Source: [Phialemoniopsis] sp. UDSM-2020 (taxonomy: Eukaryota > Ascomycota > Sordariomycetes > Thyridiales > Thyridiaceae). From it: 64,000 nucleotides of DNA. This document shows, piece after piece, positions 10,361-22,521 of this stretch. Within the stretch, counting starts at the first letter, position 1, and each line of letters begins with the position of its first letter. The position numbers and the translations under genes are program-made. The stretch spans positions 1,488,001-1,552,000 of the forward strand of contig JAEILZ010000003.1 in assembly GCA_018873225.1 (NCBI GenBank), given 5' to 3'. The notes beneath the pieces were generated by a model. That model was not told the origin of the DNA. It saw only the letters and a program-made list of their open reading frames with translations, and ran no database searches.

Positions 10361-12151
10361 ATGTCTTCCGAAGCCACCCAAGAGAATCAAGTCCAGCTCA
10401 ACAAGATGGCTGATGAAAACTGTCATGCTCGCAAGAATTCGGCTGAGGTCGGCCTGACCTCAACCATCATCGATCCTGTCAAGGAGAAGAAGATGATGCG
10501 CAAGTTCGATGTAAGACTACCAACATACCTGAACCTGCCATACTCTTGACACTGACTCGCCAAACAGCTTCGGGCACTTCTTCTCATCGGCATCATGTAC
10601 ATGTTCTGCAACTTGGACCGGTGAGTAACAGTCCTCTGAATTGCCCTAGTTCTGGTCTGATCTAACAATATGTATTCCAGAGGCAACATTGGCAATGCCA
10701 ACATCGCGGGCATGTCTACGGACCTTGGCCTTGTGGGAAACCAGTTCGGCACGGCTGTTACACTACTTTATGCCACATATGTCCCCTTCGAAGCCCCCAT
10801 CGCCATTCTTCTCAAGATCGTCGGACCCAAGCCGCTACTCGCCATCTGTTGCACGTGCTGGGGTACTGTTACGCTCGGTATGGGATTCATCCAAAACTGG
10901 CGCCATCTATATGCCTGCCGTCTGCTGCTCGGACTCTTCGAGGCCGGCCTTATCCCGTGCTTGGAGACCTACCTAAGTCTTGTCTACAAGCGCGAGGAGA
11001 GAGGCACGCGTATGGTGATGGTCTATTCATGGAGCACCATAGCATCAGCCTTCGGCGGCCTCTTGGCCTTTGGTTTGACCCAAATCAATGGACCAAACGG
11101 TTTCCAAGGCTGGAGATGGCTGTTTATCGTCGAGGGTATCCTCACTCTATGCCTCATCCCTATCTTCCTGTGGATCTTTCCCAAGGACATCGTCGACGCT
11201 AAGTTCCTAACCGACGAAGAGAAAGAAATGATGCGGTTGAGATATGCTCAGAACCCATCTTGGGGCATTGATGAGAAGTTCACATGGGGCGAGCTGCTCA
11301 AAGCCGTCACGGATCCCAAGTTCTTCGCTTTGTGAGCCCACCCGCGTCTCTTTGCTTTGTCGATAAAGACTGACTCCTCGCAGTTTCACCATCCTCTTTG
11401 CTGGCGACCTCACTATCTACTCCTTTACCACTTTCCTACCGGCTATCCTCCGAGGCATGGGTTACACCTCGGTTCATGCCAACCTACTCACTGTTCCCGT
11501 TTACCTGTGGGCTCTCTTGGTATTTGTAGTAGCCGGCATTTTCTCCGACAAGAAGCGGAACCGAAGCATTCCGATTGGCGGTGGCTTCGTCTGCATGATC
11601 ATTGGCTACGCTATCCTCATGTCCGTTGAGAGCGTTGGTGTCCGCTACTTTGCTTGCTATAGTAAGTCATACTGCCTCCCCCCCGTTGAGAAGTCCACTC
11701 CTAGAAGTACTAACACAATACTCGCAGTTGGTAAATACGCGTATCCCTCTAATCAAAGTCTCTCCTACACTATAGGCTAACCCTATATACAGTTGCTATG
11801 GGAATTTACCCTACCATCGCCCTGCTCGTGATGTGGCTCAGCGATGTCGTGGCCCGTCACTTCAAGCGCGCCAGTATGATCGGCTTCACCCTGACGCTGG
11901 CTAACACATCGGGCGTCGTCACGGGCCAGATCTTCACCACGGCAAGCGCACCACGATATGTCATGGGCCTGTCCATCTGCATGGGCCTTGCCGCACTGGG
12001 TCTTGCCTTGGTATTTGTTCTCGTCATCGCGTTCAACCTGGTCAATAAAAAGCGCGAGAGGATCATCGCTCAAGCTGAACAAGAAGGGAGACCCTTGCAG
12101 CCGAACCCGGCCAAGGGAGACTATGATGTGTTCTACAGGTATACTTATTAG
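10361..12151 (+). CDS. MFS transporter, Dal5/allantoate permease family
   Basis: A plasma-membrane anion:cation symporter of the major facilitator superfamily. Exons 10361-10510, 10568-10620, 10681-11331, 11384-11661, a likely 3-nt micro-exon 11728-11730, and 11793-12151 give 497 residues, the usual size of the family. The cytosolic N-terminus (about 50 residues) is followed by the first helix RALLLIGIMYMFCNLDRGNIGNA, cut by an intron within DR|GNIGN. Later helices include a Gly-rich FGGLLAFGLTQINGP segment and the conserved GWRWLFIVEGI, then a central cytosolic loop rich in Glu/Lys. The C-terminal half contains MGIYPTIALLVMWLSD. Family members carry allantoate, ureidosuccinate, nicotinate, peptides and similar acids. 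The shared promoter with 5-oxoprolinase suggests 5-oxoproline or a gamma-glutamyl compound, which is inference. Confidence 0.9.
11662..11792 (+). other. Two tandem introns flanking a 3-nt micro-exon
   Basis: The 131-nt gap splits into two introns of 66 nt (11662-11727) and 62 nt (11731-11792) around the triplet ttg. Each has its own donor (gtaagt, gtaaat), branch site (tactaac, gctaac) and acceptor (cgcag, tacag). Including the triplet gives CYIVAMGIYP; skipping it gives CYIAMGIYP. Both keep the frame, so RNA data are needed to decide. Confidence 0.6.
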
Positions 12152-12502
12152 AGTTGTATACTCGCGTGGGTACAAGCTACGGAGATTATCCCACTACCTG
12201 CTCTGGGTTACTAGACTTAAAGTAATAGCACATGCTAGGATCCATCCTGTTTATCTCTTGCGCCAGGCAGATAGATCAAACATTGGCGTAGTTCTTATAC
12301 GCTGACATCTCCATGTATCACAAATATCTTTCCTTGGGATGATGTCTTCTGAGCGTGATTTGCCAACACATAATTTCTTCGTAGATACACGTGCACAGAG
12401 CTTCTTGAATAAGACGGTCCAAGTCTGTACAACAGAAGACCTTGAATATGTACACGGGTTTCTCTATTACCACAATAGGTTGATTGGGTGGATAAATCTA
12501 AC
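12152..12502. other. Convergent intergenic region
   Basis: This 351-bp gap lies between the 3' ends of the transporter (+) and the Zn2Cys6 regulator (-). It is AT-richer than the flanking exons, as expected for 3' UTRs. I see no gene in it. Confidence 0.6.
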
Positions 12503-15009
12503 TCATTGCTCCCAGAGGAAGGGCATGGATGCAATAGTTCCGTCGTCTAGATCCGCTAGGTCGCAGTTGAAGTCCACATCATCCCACACAAATTCCGCTC
12601 CCTCAAGTCCAAAGGTGTCTGTGTTTCCAGTGGCGCCTGGTATGAAAAATTGGCCAAGCCCTCCTTGCGTCTCTGGTGCCGTCATAGCCATGTCTATTCC
12701 CTGATCGGAAGAGACTTGCTGTTGCAGCTGACCACCTGCCACGTTGCTGGAGTCGGCCTGGATATAGAACGATGAGACTGGGCGCCTGTCTTGGATGGGA
12801 GATTCCATCTCTGTCTCGGGTTGGGCAGCCTGCCCGCTGGCCACGCCTAGCATCTCATCCAGCTCGTTCTCCATGTCATTACCGACACTAGAGTCAGCAG
12901 CTACGCCTGCCGCATGTGTATTATCGAAAGCCACTTCTGCCGGGGCCATGTCTCTGCGCAGGCACGCAAGCTGCTCGCAGAATTCGGCAGCTGCCTGGTT
13001 GCCGTGATCACGCATCGAGATCAGCAGCCGCCAAGCCGTGTCAACGCTGTCGCGGTCCTCTGCTGCGTTTCCCAGCTCCAGATGCACAGCCATCATCAGG
13101 ACCATGATCGTGGTGAAAAGGATGATGGCGTCGGTGTAGCTGAACATGGCGATAGACCCATCGATCCACAGCTGTATGAGCAACTTGTGAATATTCCTCG
13201 CTGCGCGTACGCAGTCGTCTGCGAGTGTCGTTGCCATCCGTGGGATGTTCTGGGAATCCTCGATTCTTGTGCCCTCACCTTGCTGCTGCTGATGTCTGTA
13301 TCGTTGCTGGAATACAAAGAACAGCGCGGGTCGAGTCGCGAGGATTACACACTGTATTTCAATTTAGCGTAATCAGGTAGGCAAGAGAGGTAGAACTTAC
13401 ATGATTGAACAGCATATGCAACGAGCTAATCGCTCTCGACCCGCCCACCGAAGCCGCCATCCTCAGCTCGGCAGGCAGATCTTCATTCCAGCGCTTCAGT
13501 CGTGTGAAAATGCTGTGTACACTGTACAGGAACGACTGATTCGGGCGTTTCCTCTGTACCGTGTACATATCCCTCGAGATGAAGCTGACGATCTTGGCCA
13601 GCTCCAGCTGCGCAATGAGTGTGGCCGGCGATAGGAAGTCGTCCTCGTCCGATAGACCCTCAGACGAAGGGGCCGCTGTGCTAATGTCCTCATCGCGAAG
13701 CATCATGGGGTGCCCGAGTTTGGAGCTGCACAGGCGTTCGAGGTAGTAGACGGTCCACCAAACACGGTTGCGGTGCTCCCGCTCGCGCGGGGCCAGGCCC
13801 TTGATGTTGCGATGGAGGCCCAGGGTGAGGCTGACCCGGAGGGCGAGGCCGATGTAGGCGTATGCTGAATTCGTGCGGTTCAGCGCGTCCGAATACAGAG
13901 ACTGCATCTTTTGAGTTACAGATGTCAAGGGAGGCAAGTGTGGGCTAGAGACCTACCGCTAGCATCAGAGTCTCAACATAGAGAATAGTAGCTTCTTCGT
14001 AGCAATCTTGTAAAAGCGAAGTAGCTGTCAAGAAGAAGTGTGTCCCTGATCATCGTTAGCACTGGCGAAACTACAGACTCCCATTTGGCATCTGTCGCTT
14101 ACCAGGAACCTCATGCTCTACACTCCCCTTGGAAACATTGTTGCTGTACAGCTCTCCAAGGGCAAACACTATGAACAGCCTACAGATCCACAGCGGTTCT
14201 TCCACGCGTGTTTCGTAGAGCCCGTCTAGCCTCTCCATGAACGCCTGCCCAAGTTGCAAGTGATGCGTGTCGCCCAGGAACCGCCTCACCAGCCGCACCA
14301 GTATGCTGGCGTACAGCCGTTCTGGTAGCTGATAGCTGGCACTCTTCATGCGCAGGAGCACGGGGCTCTTGAAGTACTTGTGCTGCGTAGGCGCGTGGCT
14401 CCCGGGGGCGTCTGAGCTGATCAGGGAGCGCAGCTTCATGCCAAAGGCGATGCCGGAAGCGTCTCCCAGGTAGACACGCCGCGAGACATGGTTGTCTGCC
14501 TGTACGAGCTGTGGACGCTCGGCCACAAGTGGGTTCCGTAGAGCAGACGAGTCGCCTCCTGCCGCGGTCGGTGCATGCCCACGCTCGGACGGCTCCGGGC
14601 TGGCGCTTGGGGTCAGGCTTAACCTGGCCCCGCTGGAGCCGGTATCCTTGCCACGGAGAGACTCGACCTCTTTCTCGAGCTTCTGGAGGTATCTGCTCAA
14701 GGTCAGCTAGATGGCTTCGCGAAGAGACAGGGAGCTCTGATCGATATCAAAGCTTACTGTTGCGACACTGGCACCTTGCGGTCTTTCACCGGGTACACGC
14801 ATTCAACCTTCTTGATCGCATTCCGGCAATTGCGACAGGGGCGTTCTCCAGAACACTTGACCTTGTTTGCATGGCAGCGGACGCAACTGGTTCGGGGTCA
14901 GTCGACTGTCCTTCTTGACGGGGGTGTTGGTGAACACTTACGCCACGTCGCGCCGGCGTTTTCGGACACCTTTGGAATGAGAGTTGTGAGACGACCACTC
15001 CGTATCCAT
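12503..15009 (-). CDS. Zn2Cys6 transcription factor with fungal_trans domain
   Basis: A nuclear zinc-cluster regulator. Six exons (15009-14942, 14886-14758, 14692-14103, 14045-13957, 13907-13401, 13351-12503) give 743 residues with all phases consistent. The DNA-binding domain is at residues 24-52, CVRCHANKVKCSGERPCRNC and onward, spacing C-X2-C-X6-C-X5-C-X2-C-X8-C, preceded by the basic stretch KGVRKRRRD. A short coiled-coil dimerisation element follows (QQYLQKLEKEVESL). The middle-homology region appears across exons 3-5: FFLTATSLLQDCYEEATILY, SAYAYIGLALRVSLTLGLHR and RVWWTVYYLERL. The C-terminal 180 residues are acidic, Gln/Ser-rich and probably activating. It sits tail to tail with the transporter, 350 bp away. 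Control of the adjacent oxoprolinase and transporter is inferred from position only. Confidence 0.9.
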
Positions 15010-18000
15010 ACCTACTGTTTGGTCTTCTACACACTTGGACGCAATCAAGATTGAAACAAGACCTCGTGAATGAAAGACGACGTGATTCAATTGCGGACAG
15101 TTTTGGAGTTGAATCACAGGGCTGCTCTTAGTGGATGTTCCCCAGAATCCCCTATCACCCTAGTGTCGATAGCGTCAAAACCACCAGGTAACAAGCCAGC
15201 CTCACAGATAAACTACAGGGACGAACTCATGACACATAGATAGCAAATATTCGGGCTGACCTCTGAGTCCATGAGACTTACCAAACGCTATTTATAATTT
15301 AGCAAAACCTCAGAAGGTTGTACTGATTGACAGCCTCAGTCCACTGGATGTCTGGGTAACCCAGAGTTGTAGGAGCCATTTTAAAGAACATGCCTGGTAA
15401 GAAAACCCGCCAATAGGCGTGGTCAGACATGTTTCTTTCGGGAAAATTGAAAGGCAAGCAATAGGGCTCAGTCCTCATCCATCAGAGGAATAATGAAGGA
15501 ATCAAGAAGACGTTGATGAACAGCTTGCGCGCTAGCAACGAGGAAACCCTGGCGGAACTCCCGAATACCTCTGCGGGCTCTTTCCGCGACTTGACCTTGA
15601 CTGCCATGCTCTCAGGTAGCTCTCAGGTAGCTCTCAGGTAGCTCTCAGGTAGCAGGTAGAGCTTGTTTCTACACAGCTTGGCCGAGTCCCTACCTTCCTA
15701 GAAGAGCTCACGCCAAGAAGTCAATGTCATCGAAGGGCGGGCCGGGCTGTCTGTCTGTCTGTCCTGCCGCACGTGGTCCGTTTGCTGAGATGCGGCCGAG
15801 GTAAAGCTCTCTCCAGTCTGCGAGGACAAGAGAAGCACCGGATGTAGCCGGCAGGGCACTTCGAGCCCGGCCGGGTTCGCGGAGAGATGCGATGTCGTGG
15901 GGATGGGTGTTTTAATTAAAAAAGCGACGTCATCCGACCGCAACGTAGCACCGCGTGGAGATGCACCCGTGACGTCCAAGTCCCGAGCGCAACGGCTTGG
16001 CAAAGAGAAGAGGAGTGATTTGATACATACTGCTCGACCTCTATGTTCTAAGTAAGAACGAGTAGGTTCATTGTCATGTCGTAATGTCTTGAAATAGGAG
16101 GACAGGCAAGTGGTTAAAGCGCGAAGCGATGGCGTTGCCACGCGAGCACGCGAGCAGGATGAACGCACACGAGGCTCAGCCTCGGAGTCAGCACCATGAC
16201 CTTGGTTATGCATTTGGATTTTGTCATCGTCGGTAGGTCTATAGATTTCTGACGCATAAAGGAGGAGGAAGGAGTCGCCAACAAGCGAGACCCCTGCCAG
16301 GCTGTATGTACTACTGATCCCAACCAGTCGAACGTTGCCGCGTAGGGACGTGTTTTGGGCCTTTTGTACGAGTAGCTTTCGCAGAGCGCGAGGACACAAC
16401 AAGTGCTTAGAGAAGTCGGCCTTGCTTCAGTGGCAGAGATTCTTGGCAGTTAGCGCGCTGATTGTCACAAGATGTTTATGCATAAGACCACCGCGGCCAC
16501 TTGTCACCGCGATTTAATGAGTCGGTCAGCAGGTACGAAAGCGGGCAGTCGGCATGGCTACATCACATTCAATAGTGCACCAGTTAATGCCCGCGAATCG
16601 CGCTGTGCTCGCGACTTCTGACACGGACACAAGCCCCTGCACATACGCCAACTTGCGGCCTAACGTCCAGCTGTCTCTGATGGAAGTAACCTGCTGGCCT
16701 GGCGTGGCCTTCTTGTTCCTTGGGCATCAGGATGTGGTTGTTTGGGGACTGATCCTGATCGGCGTCTTCTGCAAGAGAAGAAAATGAGATCCAAGGCTTC
16801 TTTGAGAAATACGATGCGAGGAGTTAGGTACATACGAGATTGATGGAGGCTGAGGAGGCACATTGAATCCTCCCATTCATGGATATTGCTCGTAAATCCT
16901 GAACCGGCAATACTTTTTGTAAGTCTGTGTGTGGAACTCGGCGTCCGGCACTTGGTTGTACGGGGCGCGACCACAGATAATTAGCGGTCGATTACAGGGC
17001 ATTCTGGGTCCCACAGGTCGCATTAGACTCAGTAGCCAAGGCGGGTGTGGCTTGGTGGCGTGCTTGACAGATGCCTTGTCCCGCGCAAGTCCCGCCCGCC
17101 CACACCTCCTCACCTCCTCCCCCGCAGCTCTACCAACTCACTCATATTTTCTCCGTCAGTCATCTGGGGAAGCACCGGGATCTCCATCTTGCTTTACTTG
17201 TTCCTGCATAGCTTCAGCTCGACACATGGGATGTCTCCTCGCCCAAAGATGCAGCTAAGGTAGGGCCAAAGCAACCATGGCTCACGCGAGCTTACAGACA
17301 CATGCCCAAGCTGTCTAGGTCGTCGTCGATCATCCCCCCGAGCCCTTTCGATGTGCATCTCTGCCTGTCAGCATGACTTCTTGTTCCGCTTTCATGCGCC
17401 CATGTACCGTTCACTTGTCTCCACTCATATGCTCGACTACACACGTCGAATCCACTACAGGGCCGAGGTCGAAAGAGATGATTCGCAAGACCTCCGCTTC
17501 CTTGGCCCTGCGCTGCTGCGTGTCATCCGTGCTCTCGAGCGTGGCCTGGTCTCAGTCACACAAACCGGCGAGTGCTCGACTTGGATTGGCCCAACCGTCT
17601 GGTCTTTTACAAGGGCTTCCTGGCTCTTATTGAAACGACATTTTATTCGGTTGGGTTTCCTCTCAAGTCTTTTTGGGTGCTGTGACAGCACAGAGCTTGT
17701 GATTCTTGCTGCTAGCCTTTGGGCCATCCTAGTGCAAGTAAGTGACGTCTTCTTGTGCCATGATCAATGTGATACGCATAGCACTTCTGGATCTCAAGGG
17801 ACGCTCGTCACCACTTCTGATTTTAGTAGCTTTCGAACTTTCTTTGCTGGATCCTTGTCACCTGTAACGATGATCCCATAGGGCTGGTACATGGTGTCCG
17901 CAACAAATAACCTCTATGGGTGTCCAGGTATCTTCTCAAACTCTCTCTCGTCTTCATGGCGCTCCCACGACATGGGGTGCCCTGGCCAAGCCACGTTAGG

Positions 18001-18633
18001 TCCAAACATTTTCTTTCTTTCTCCTCTTCTCCTGCTCGTAAACACCTGAACGGATGTTACATCGATGGATCCTCCTAGCTCGCCCCAGAAATCTTTCCTT
18101 CTGCCTACGAGAGACCTGAGATCTCCGGCCGTGCATGGCCACCGCTACGCCGGGTCTTGGCTCCTGTAACAGGAACTGATCGTAGGCCCGTCCCTGGTGC
18201 CCGAGTTCATGTGGCCTGGTGAAATCCTTTTGTGGAAGGTCAGTGCCATCCTACAGCTCACTCACCAGACCTCACTCGGTGCGCCTATTAAAACGCCCGG
18301 GCTCGTCTCATCTCGTCGTCTCTTGTTACTGCCGTGCTCACGTCCACGCTGCCTTGGTCGCACCGCAGACACACCTCATAGCGTGTCTTATTACCTTCCA
18401 CTCCGGGAGCTTGTCACTGGCCTCGTGAATCCTTGGTTGAGACCAGGTCAGGCGCCGAGTCTCGGTGATTTAAACTCCCAGGCATACCCACGATATCACA
18501 AAACTTTATTTCTCTTTTTATGATCCTTCCGGTGTGCACAACTTGAACACTTCTCTGTGATCTGTTCTACGGGACTTTTCCTACGCAACTTCTTCTACCG
18601 AGGCTGTCAGACAGACAGAGACGTTGATACATC
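15010..18633. other. 3.6-kb gene-free stretch between divergent genes
   Basis: No supported gene lies between the regulator (-) and the glutaminase (+). A minus-strand open frame at 15698-16402 (234 codons) and a plus-strand one at 17351-17881 (176 codons) show no family features and biased, low-complexity composition, so I left them out. The stretch contains an 11-bp tandem repeat at 15608-15651, a CTGT run near 15747-15762 and pyrimidine-rich tracts from about 17900 that probably form the long promoter and 5' UTR of the glutaminase gene. Confidence 0.5.
15608..15651. repeat. 11-bp tandem repeat, four perfect copies
   Basis: Four perfect copies of GCTCTCAGGTA follow one another, with a partial fifth copy (gc then aggta) beyond. 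The unit lies in non-coding DNA upstream of the Zn2Cys6 regulator gene. A recent slippage or minisatellite origin is likely. Confidence 0.9.
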
Positions 18634-20923
18634 ATGCGTTGGGACAAACTCGGCGCCATGCTGATGGCGGCTACCGGCTCGCTGGTACAAGCCGCCTCTA
18701 CCTTCACCCCTGCAAGGCCTCCAGCTATTCCCTTGGCTGTGAAGTCGCCGTATCTCAATGTCTGGTTGAATGGTGACTCTGGCGGCAATCTTCCCGGAGC
18801 CTGGCCCAAATTCTGGACGTAAGTCAACTGTTGCGCCTTTTGAGAGTGCAAGACAACTTACACGATGTGCTAGTGGGCAGATAATAGGCTGGCAAGGACT
18901 GATCAATGTCGACGGAAGCTCCTTCAACTGGATGGGTGCAGGAGGAGGCACGCTGGTGACCCAGACGTCGTTCCAGTACACGTCTACGAAGAGCATCTTC
19001 ACCTTTGACGTCGACGGCAAGGTGACTATGACGGTGACGTTTTTGTCACCTGTCTACCCAGATGATCTAGTCAAGCAGTCGCTCCAATTCTCCTACGTGG
19101 ACATCAAGGTCAAGTCGGCCGACGGTGGCTCGCACAAGGTGCAGGTCTATATGGACATCACCGGCGGTAAGCAGTCATCCTGGCCACTCGGCTTTCTCAT
19201 TGCAACAGAAATGTATCTGACATTGTTCTAGAATTCGCGAGCGGCGACTCATCCAAGCTCATCAACTGGGATTTTGATTCTTCAAATGGCGTCGCGTACC
19301 ACAAGATTGTCCAGGCGCAGCCGGCTGTATTCTCCGAGGCTCACGAGCAGGCCAACTGGGGGACTTGGTTCCTTGCTACTGCCGATGGCGATGGAGTAAG
19401 TGGTTTCAGACCCTTTTCAAGCAAGCTGTACTGCATACTAAGTTGTGTTGCAGATCACGCACAAGAGTGGAAGCGATATCGATGTCAGGGGTCAGTTCTC
19501 CAAGGATGGAAAGCTTGACAACGGCCAAGACGACAAGTTCCGAGCCGTTGGCGACAACTGGTAAGTCGTGGACTGTCACGATAGCTCTGTACTCGAGACT
19601 CACACTGCCCTTAGGCCCGTATTCGGCTTCTCCAAGGATCTCGGAGATGTATCCGGCGCGGAAGTGGACATCTTGTTTACTTTGGGCGTGGCACAGGACA
19701 AGGTTATCAACTTCCAAGGCGCAACTGATGGCCCTGCTGGCCTGAACGGCCTCTGGACTTCGGCCTACGGAAGTGACGTCGACTCGATGGTAGCCTTCCA
19801 CAAGGACTGGACTAATGCGCTCTCGTATGCCGAGCATCTCGATAGCCAGATCCACGACGACTCCAAGGCTGCAGCTGGCGACGACTATGCTACAATCACG
19901 ACACTGACTGTCCGTCAGACCTTTGGCGCCCTGCAGGTCGCCCAGGGCTCCAAGCAGAACTACATCTTCCTCAAGGAGATCAGCTCCAACAGCGACATCC
20001 AGACGGTGGACGTCATCTTCCCGGCCTTCCCCATCCTGCTGTACCTCAACGCCACCTGGGGCAAGCTGTTGCTGGACCCCCTCTACGAGAACCAGGAGAG
20101 CGGCCACTACCCCAATGCCTGGGCCATCCACGACCTGGGCACCTTCCCCAACGCCGTCGGCTACCCGGCGGGCAACGACGAGCCGATGCCGCTCGAGGAG
20201 TGCGGCAACATGGTCATTATGTCGCTCGCCTACGCGCAGCACACGGGCGACAACGCCTACCTGTCGGCGCACTGGCCGAAGCTCGAGCAGTGGGCCAATT
20301 TTCTGGTCAACGACTCGCTGATTCCGACCAACCAGCTGTCGACAGACGACTTTGCGGGCACGCTGGCCAACCAGACCAACCTAGCGCTCAAGGGCATCAT
20401 CGGCCTCAAGGCCATGGGCGAGATCGCCAAGCTCACCGGCAACGAGGACAAGTTTGGCAGCATCGCTGATGACTACCTGCGCCAGTGGAAAGGGCTGGGC
20501 ATCAACAGCCAGGCGAGCCCGCCGCACACGACGCTCTCGTACGGCGACGGCGCGAGCCACGGCCTGCTGTACAACCTGTACGCGGACCGCCTGCTCGGCC
20601 TCAACTTCGTCGACCAGGAGATCTACGACATGCAGAGCGACTTCTACCAGACGGTCTCGCTGCAGTACGGCGCGGCGCTCGACACGCGGCACACGGGCTG
20701 GACGAAGGCCGACTGGGAGATCTTCGTGGCGGCGATTTCCAAGCAGGAGACGCGCGACATGTTCATCTCCAAGATGGCGACGTGGATCTCCGAGACCAAG
20801 ACGGACCGGGCGCTGACGGACCTGTACGACGCGCAGACGGGCGGGTACCCGGAGGGCGGGCCGGTGTTTGTGGCGAGGCCTGTTATGGGCGGGACGTTTG
20901 CCATTTTGGCGCTGCCCAAGTGA
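18634..20923 (+). CDS. gtaA: Secreted glutaminase, GtaA family
   Basis: An extracellular L-glutaminase that releases ammonia and glutamate from glutamine. Five exons (18634-18818, 18874-19166, 19232-19395, 19454-19560, 19615-20923) give 685 residues, close to the roughly 690 of Aspergillus GtaA. Residues 1-20 form a signal peptide (MRWDKLGAMLMAATGSLVQA). The mature start STFTPARPPAIPLAVKSPYL is typical of this family. It continues with a DUF5127-type N-terminal domain and the glutaminase A central domain, which includes the family segments TLTVRQTFGALQVAQGSKQN and WAIHDLGTFPNAVGYPAGND. The C-terminus ends RPVMGGTFAILALPK. No membrane segment or GPI signal is visible after the leader. Each intron is 50-65 nt. 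The name follows family resemblance; substrate activity is not shown by sequence alone. Confidence 0.9.
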
Positions 20924-22521
20924 GGAGGGAGAAGCGAGGATGTTTACTTTGGATTCTGTGTTTTTTTCCCATACCTGCAGCCTAGATCAAAGTTGACTGG
21001 CAGTATTGCGCAACATTCGCTTCCGAACTACGGATTTTTGGAACAAAGGACTAAGGTCTTTTTCAGTCACCGTCGTATGATATATCTCACTTACAAGATA
21101 CCCACAGAGGAGAGATAGGATGCAATCGTTTTGATACTCTTACGCCTCAAACCCTTGACAGACGTTGTGTTTGCCTCCACGACTGCAGCTGTTGCTTACA
21201 TAGCACGTATGAACACCATAATGGCCTAATCAAGTTGGTCGAAGAACTACTACGAGCCGTCAAACGACGGTGCAGGACGAATAGTACAATAGTGCTGCTG
21301 ATCTTTAATAAGGGGCAACCGGATTAGCTGCTGGCCCGTCCCCTCAAGAACCGCTACGATTGAATGGATCGTCGCTGCAAGTGAAACAGACCCTGACCCG
21401 TTTGAAATGGTCATGTGAGTACTTTCACGATCTGCTATCTAGGTACGTAGTGTGTCTTGCTCTCGATCGGCTTCCCAAAGAGCGGGGTTGGAATGTATGG
21501 ATGGATGTCGGGAGTTGAGATGCCATCCGGGACAGCTCTCATGGTCATATATCCCGTTGCTGAGCTCATGGAATTGTCATACCTGGAGAATATGGTGAAG
21601 AGGAAAGGGAAGAAAAAAAGAAGGTTCACTTGGAGACAAAGGCCAAGCATGGGACTGGCTGCCATGTTTCTCCTCTGGTGTATGGAGGTGTTAGACGAGC
21701 CGTGGTCATTGGACAGGGTGACACTCCCGCTTTAGTGGGAGACCGCGTCGCCTGTGACTGGCTCAAGCTTGTGCTTAGCACCGGGTATTAAGCTCTCTCG
21801 CGTCTCGAGCTCGGGGAAGGGTATTGAGTTTGATTGAGTGAGGATGAGTGTGAATGGAGAGTGGACTGGGTTATCAATCCGTTCGTCCCATCCCATCTCC
21901 ACCTGACAACCGCATGAACATTAATAGCGATACTAAGGTAAACAACCCGCTCTGGTCTACCAAGAAACTCGATCTATTTGAAAGGGAAACCAAACAGACA
22001 AAAAAGTTTCTCATGTCGCATGTTTATCGTAGCCAAACAAACACCATCCTCTGCCGTGTTCCCCAACAGCTGCAACCATCAGCCCAGATTTGATAGAGAC
22101 GTTCGGATCGCTGCAGTTTGCAATACAGGGAGAATTGAGCGACTATCACAGCCCTGGAGCACTGATCCTCTCCACCCACCACCTGAATCACACCTGGAAA
22201 GAAAGTTGAGAGGTCCCCACTAAAAGTGCGGTCACTCACGGCAGCAGCCACCCCGCTCTCTAGATTCTAGGCCGGGCTGCCCAGACGCAACCTGGATCCT
22301 CCACCACCCATCCCACCACCACCACCACCATCACTGCTAACAACCATCACGACTCGACCTTCTTCTGCTTCCAACTGCTTCTTCCAGTCCGCATTGCGAT
22401 ACTCTACTATTGATCCAGGCGCATTCGATCACCGATATCATACCTGCTTCTCTGCCTCTAGCTAGGCCTCGGTCGCATCTTCTACCAGCCCAGTCGACCA
22501 GACTGCGAAAGTCCAGCCAAG
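20924..22521. other. Intergenic region, tandem genes
   Basis: This 1.6-kb gap holds the 3' UTR of the glutaminase gene and the promoter and 5' UTR of the endosulfine gene. The last 200 bp are pyrimidine-rich with accaccacc runs, typical of a long fungal 5' UTR. A 92-codon frame at 21457-21735 has no recognisable feature. Confidence 0.5.

Noticed and set aside
15698..16402. 234-codon minus-strand open frame
   Set aside because: It covers a CTGT microsatellite, has no recognisable domain, and shows Ser/Arg/Leu-biased composition expected of non-coding DNA. I cannot exclude a young gene.
17351..17881. 176-codon plus-strand open frame
   Set aside because: No domain, no plausible leader, and it lies in the pyrimidine-rich region upstream of the glutaminase gene.
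19406..20272. 288-codon minus-strand open frame opposite the glutaminase
   Set aside because: Antisense shadow; the plus strand carries the full GtaA family sequence.
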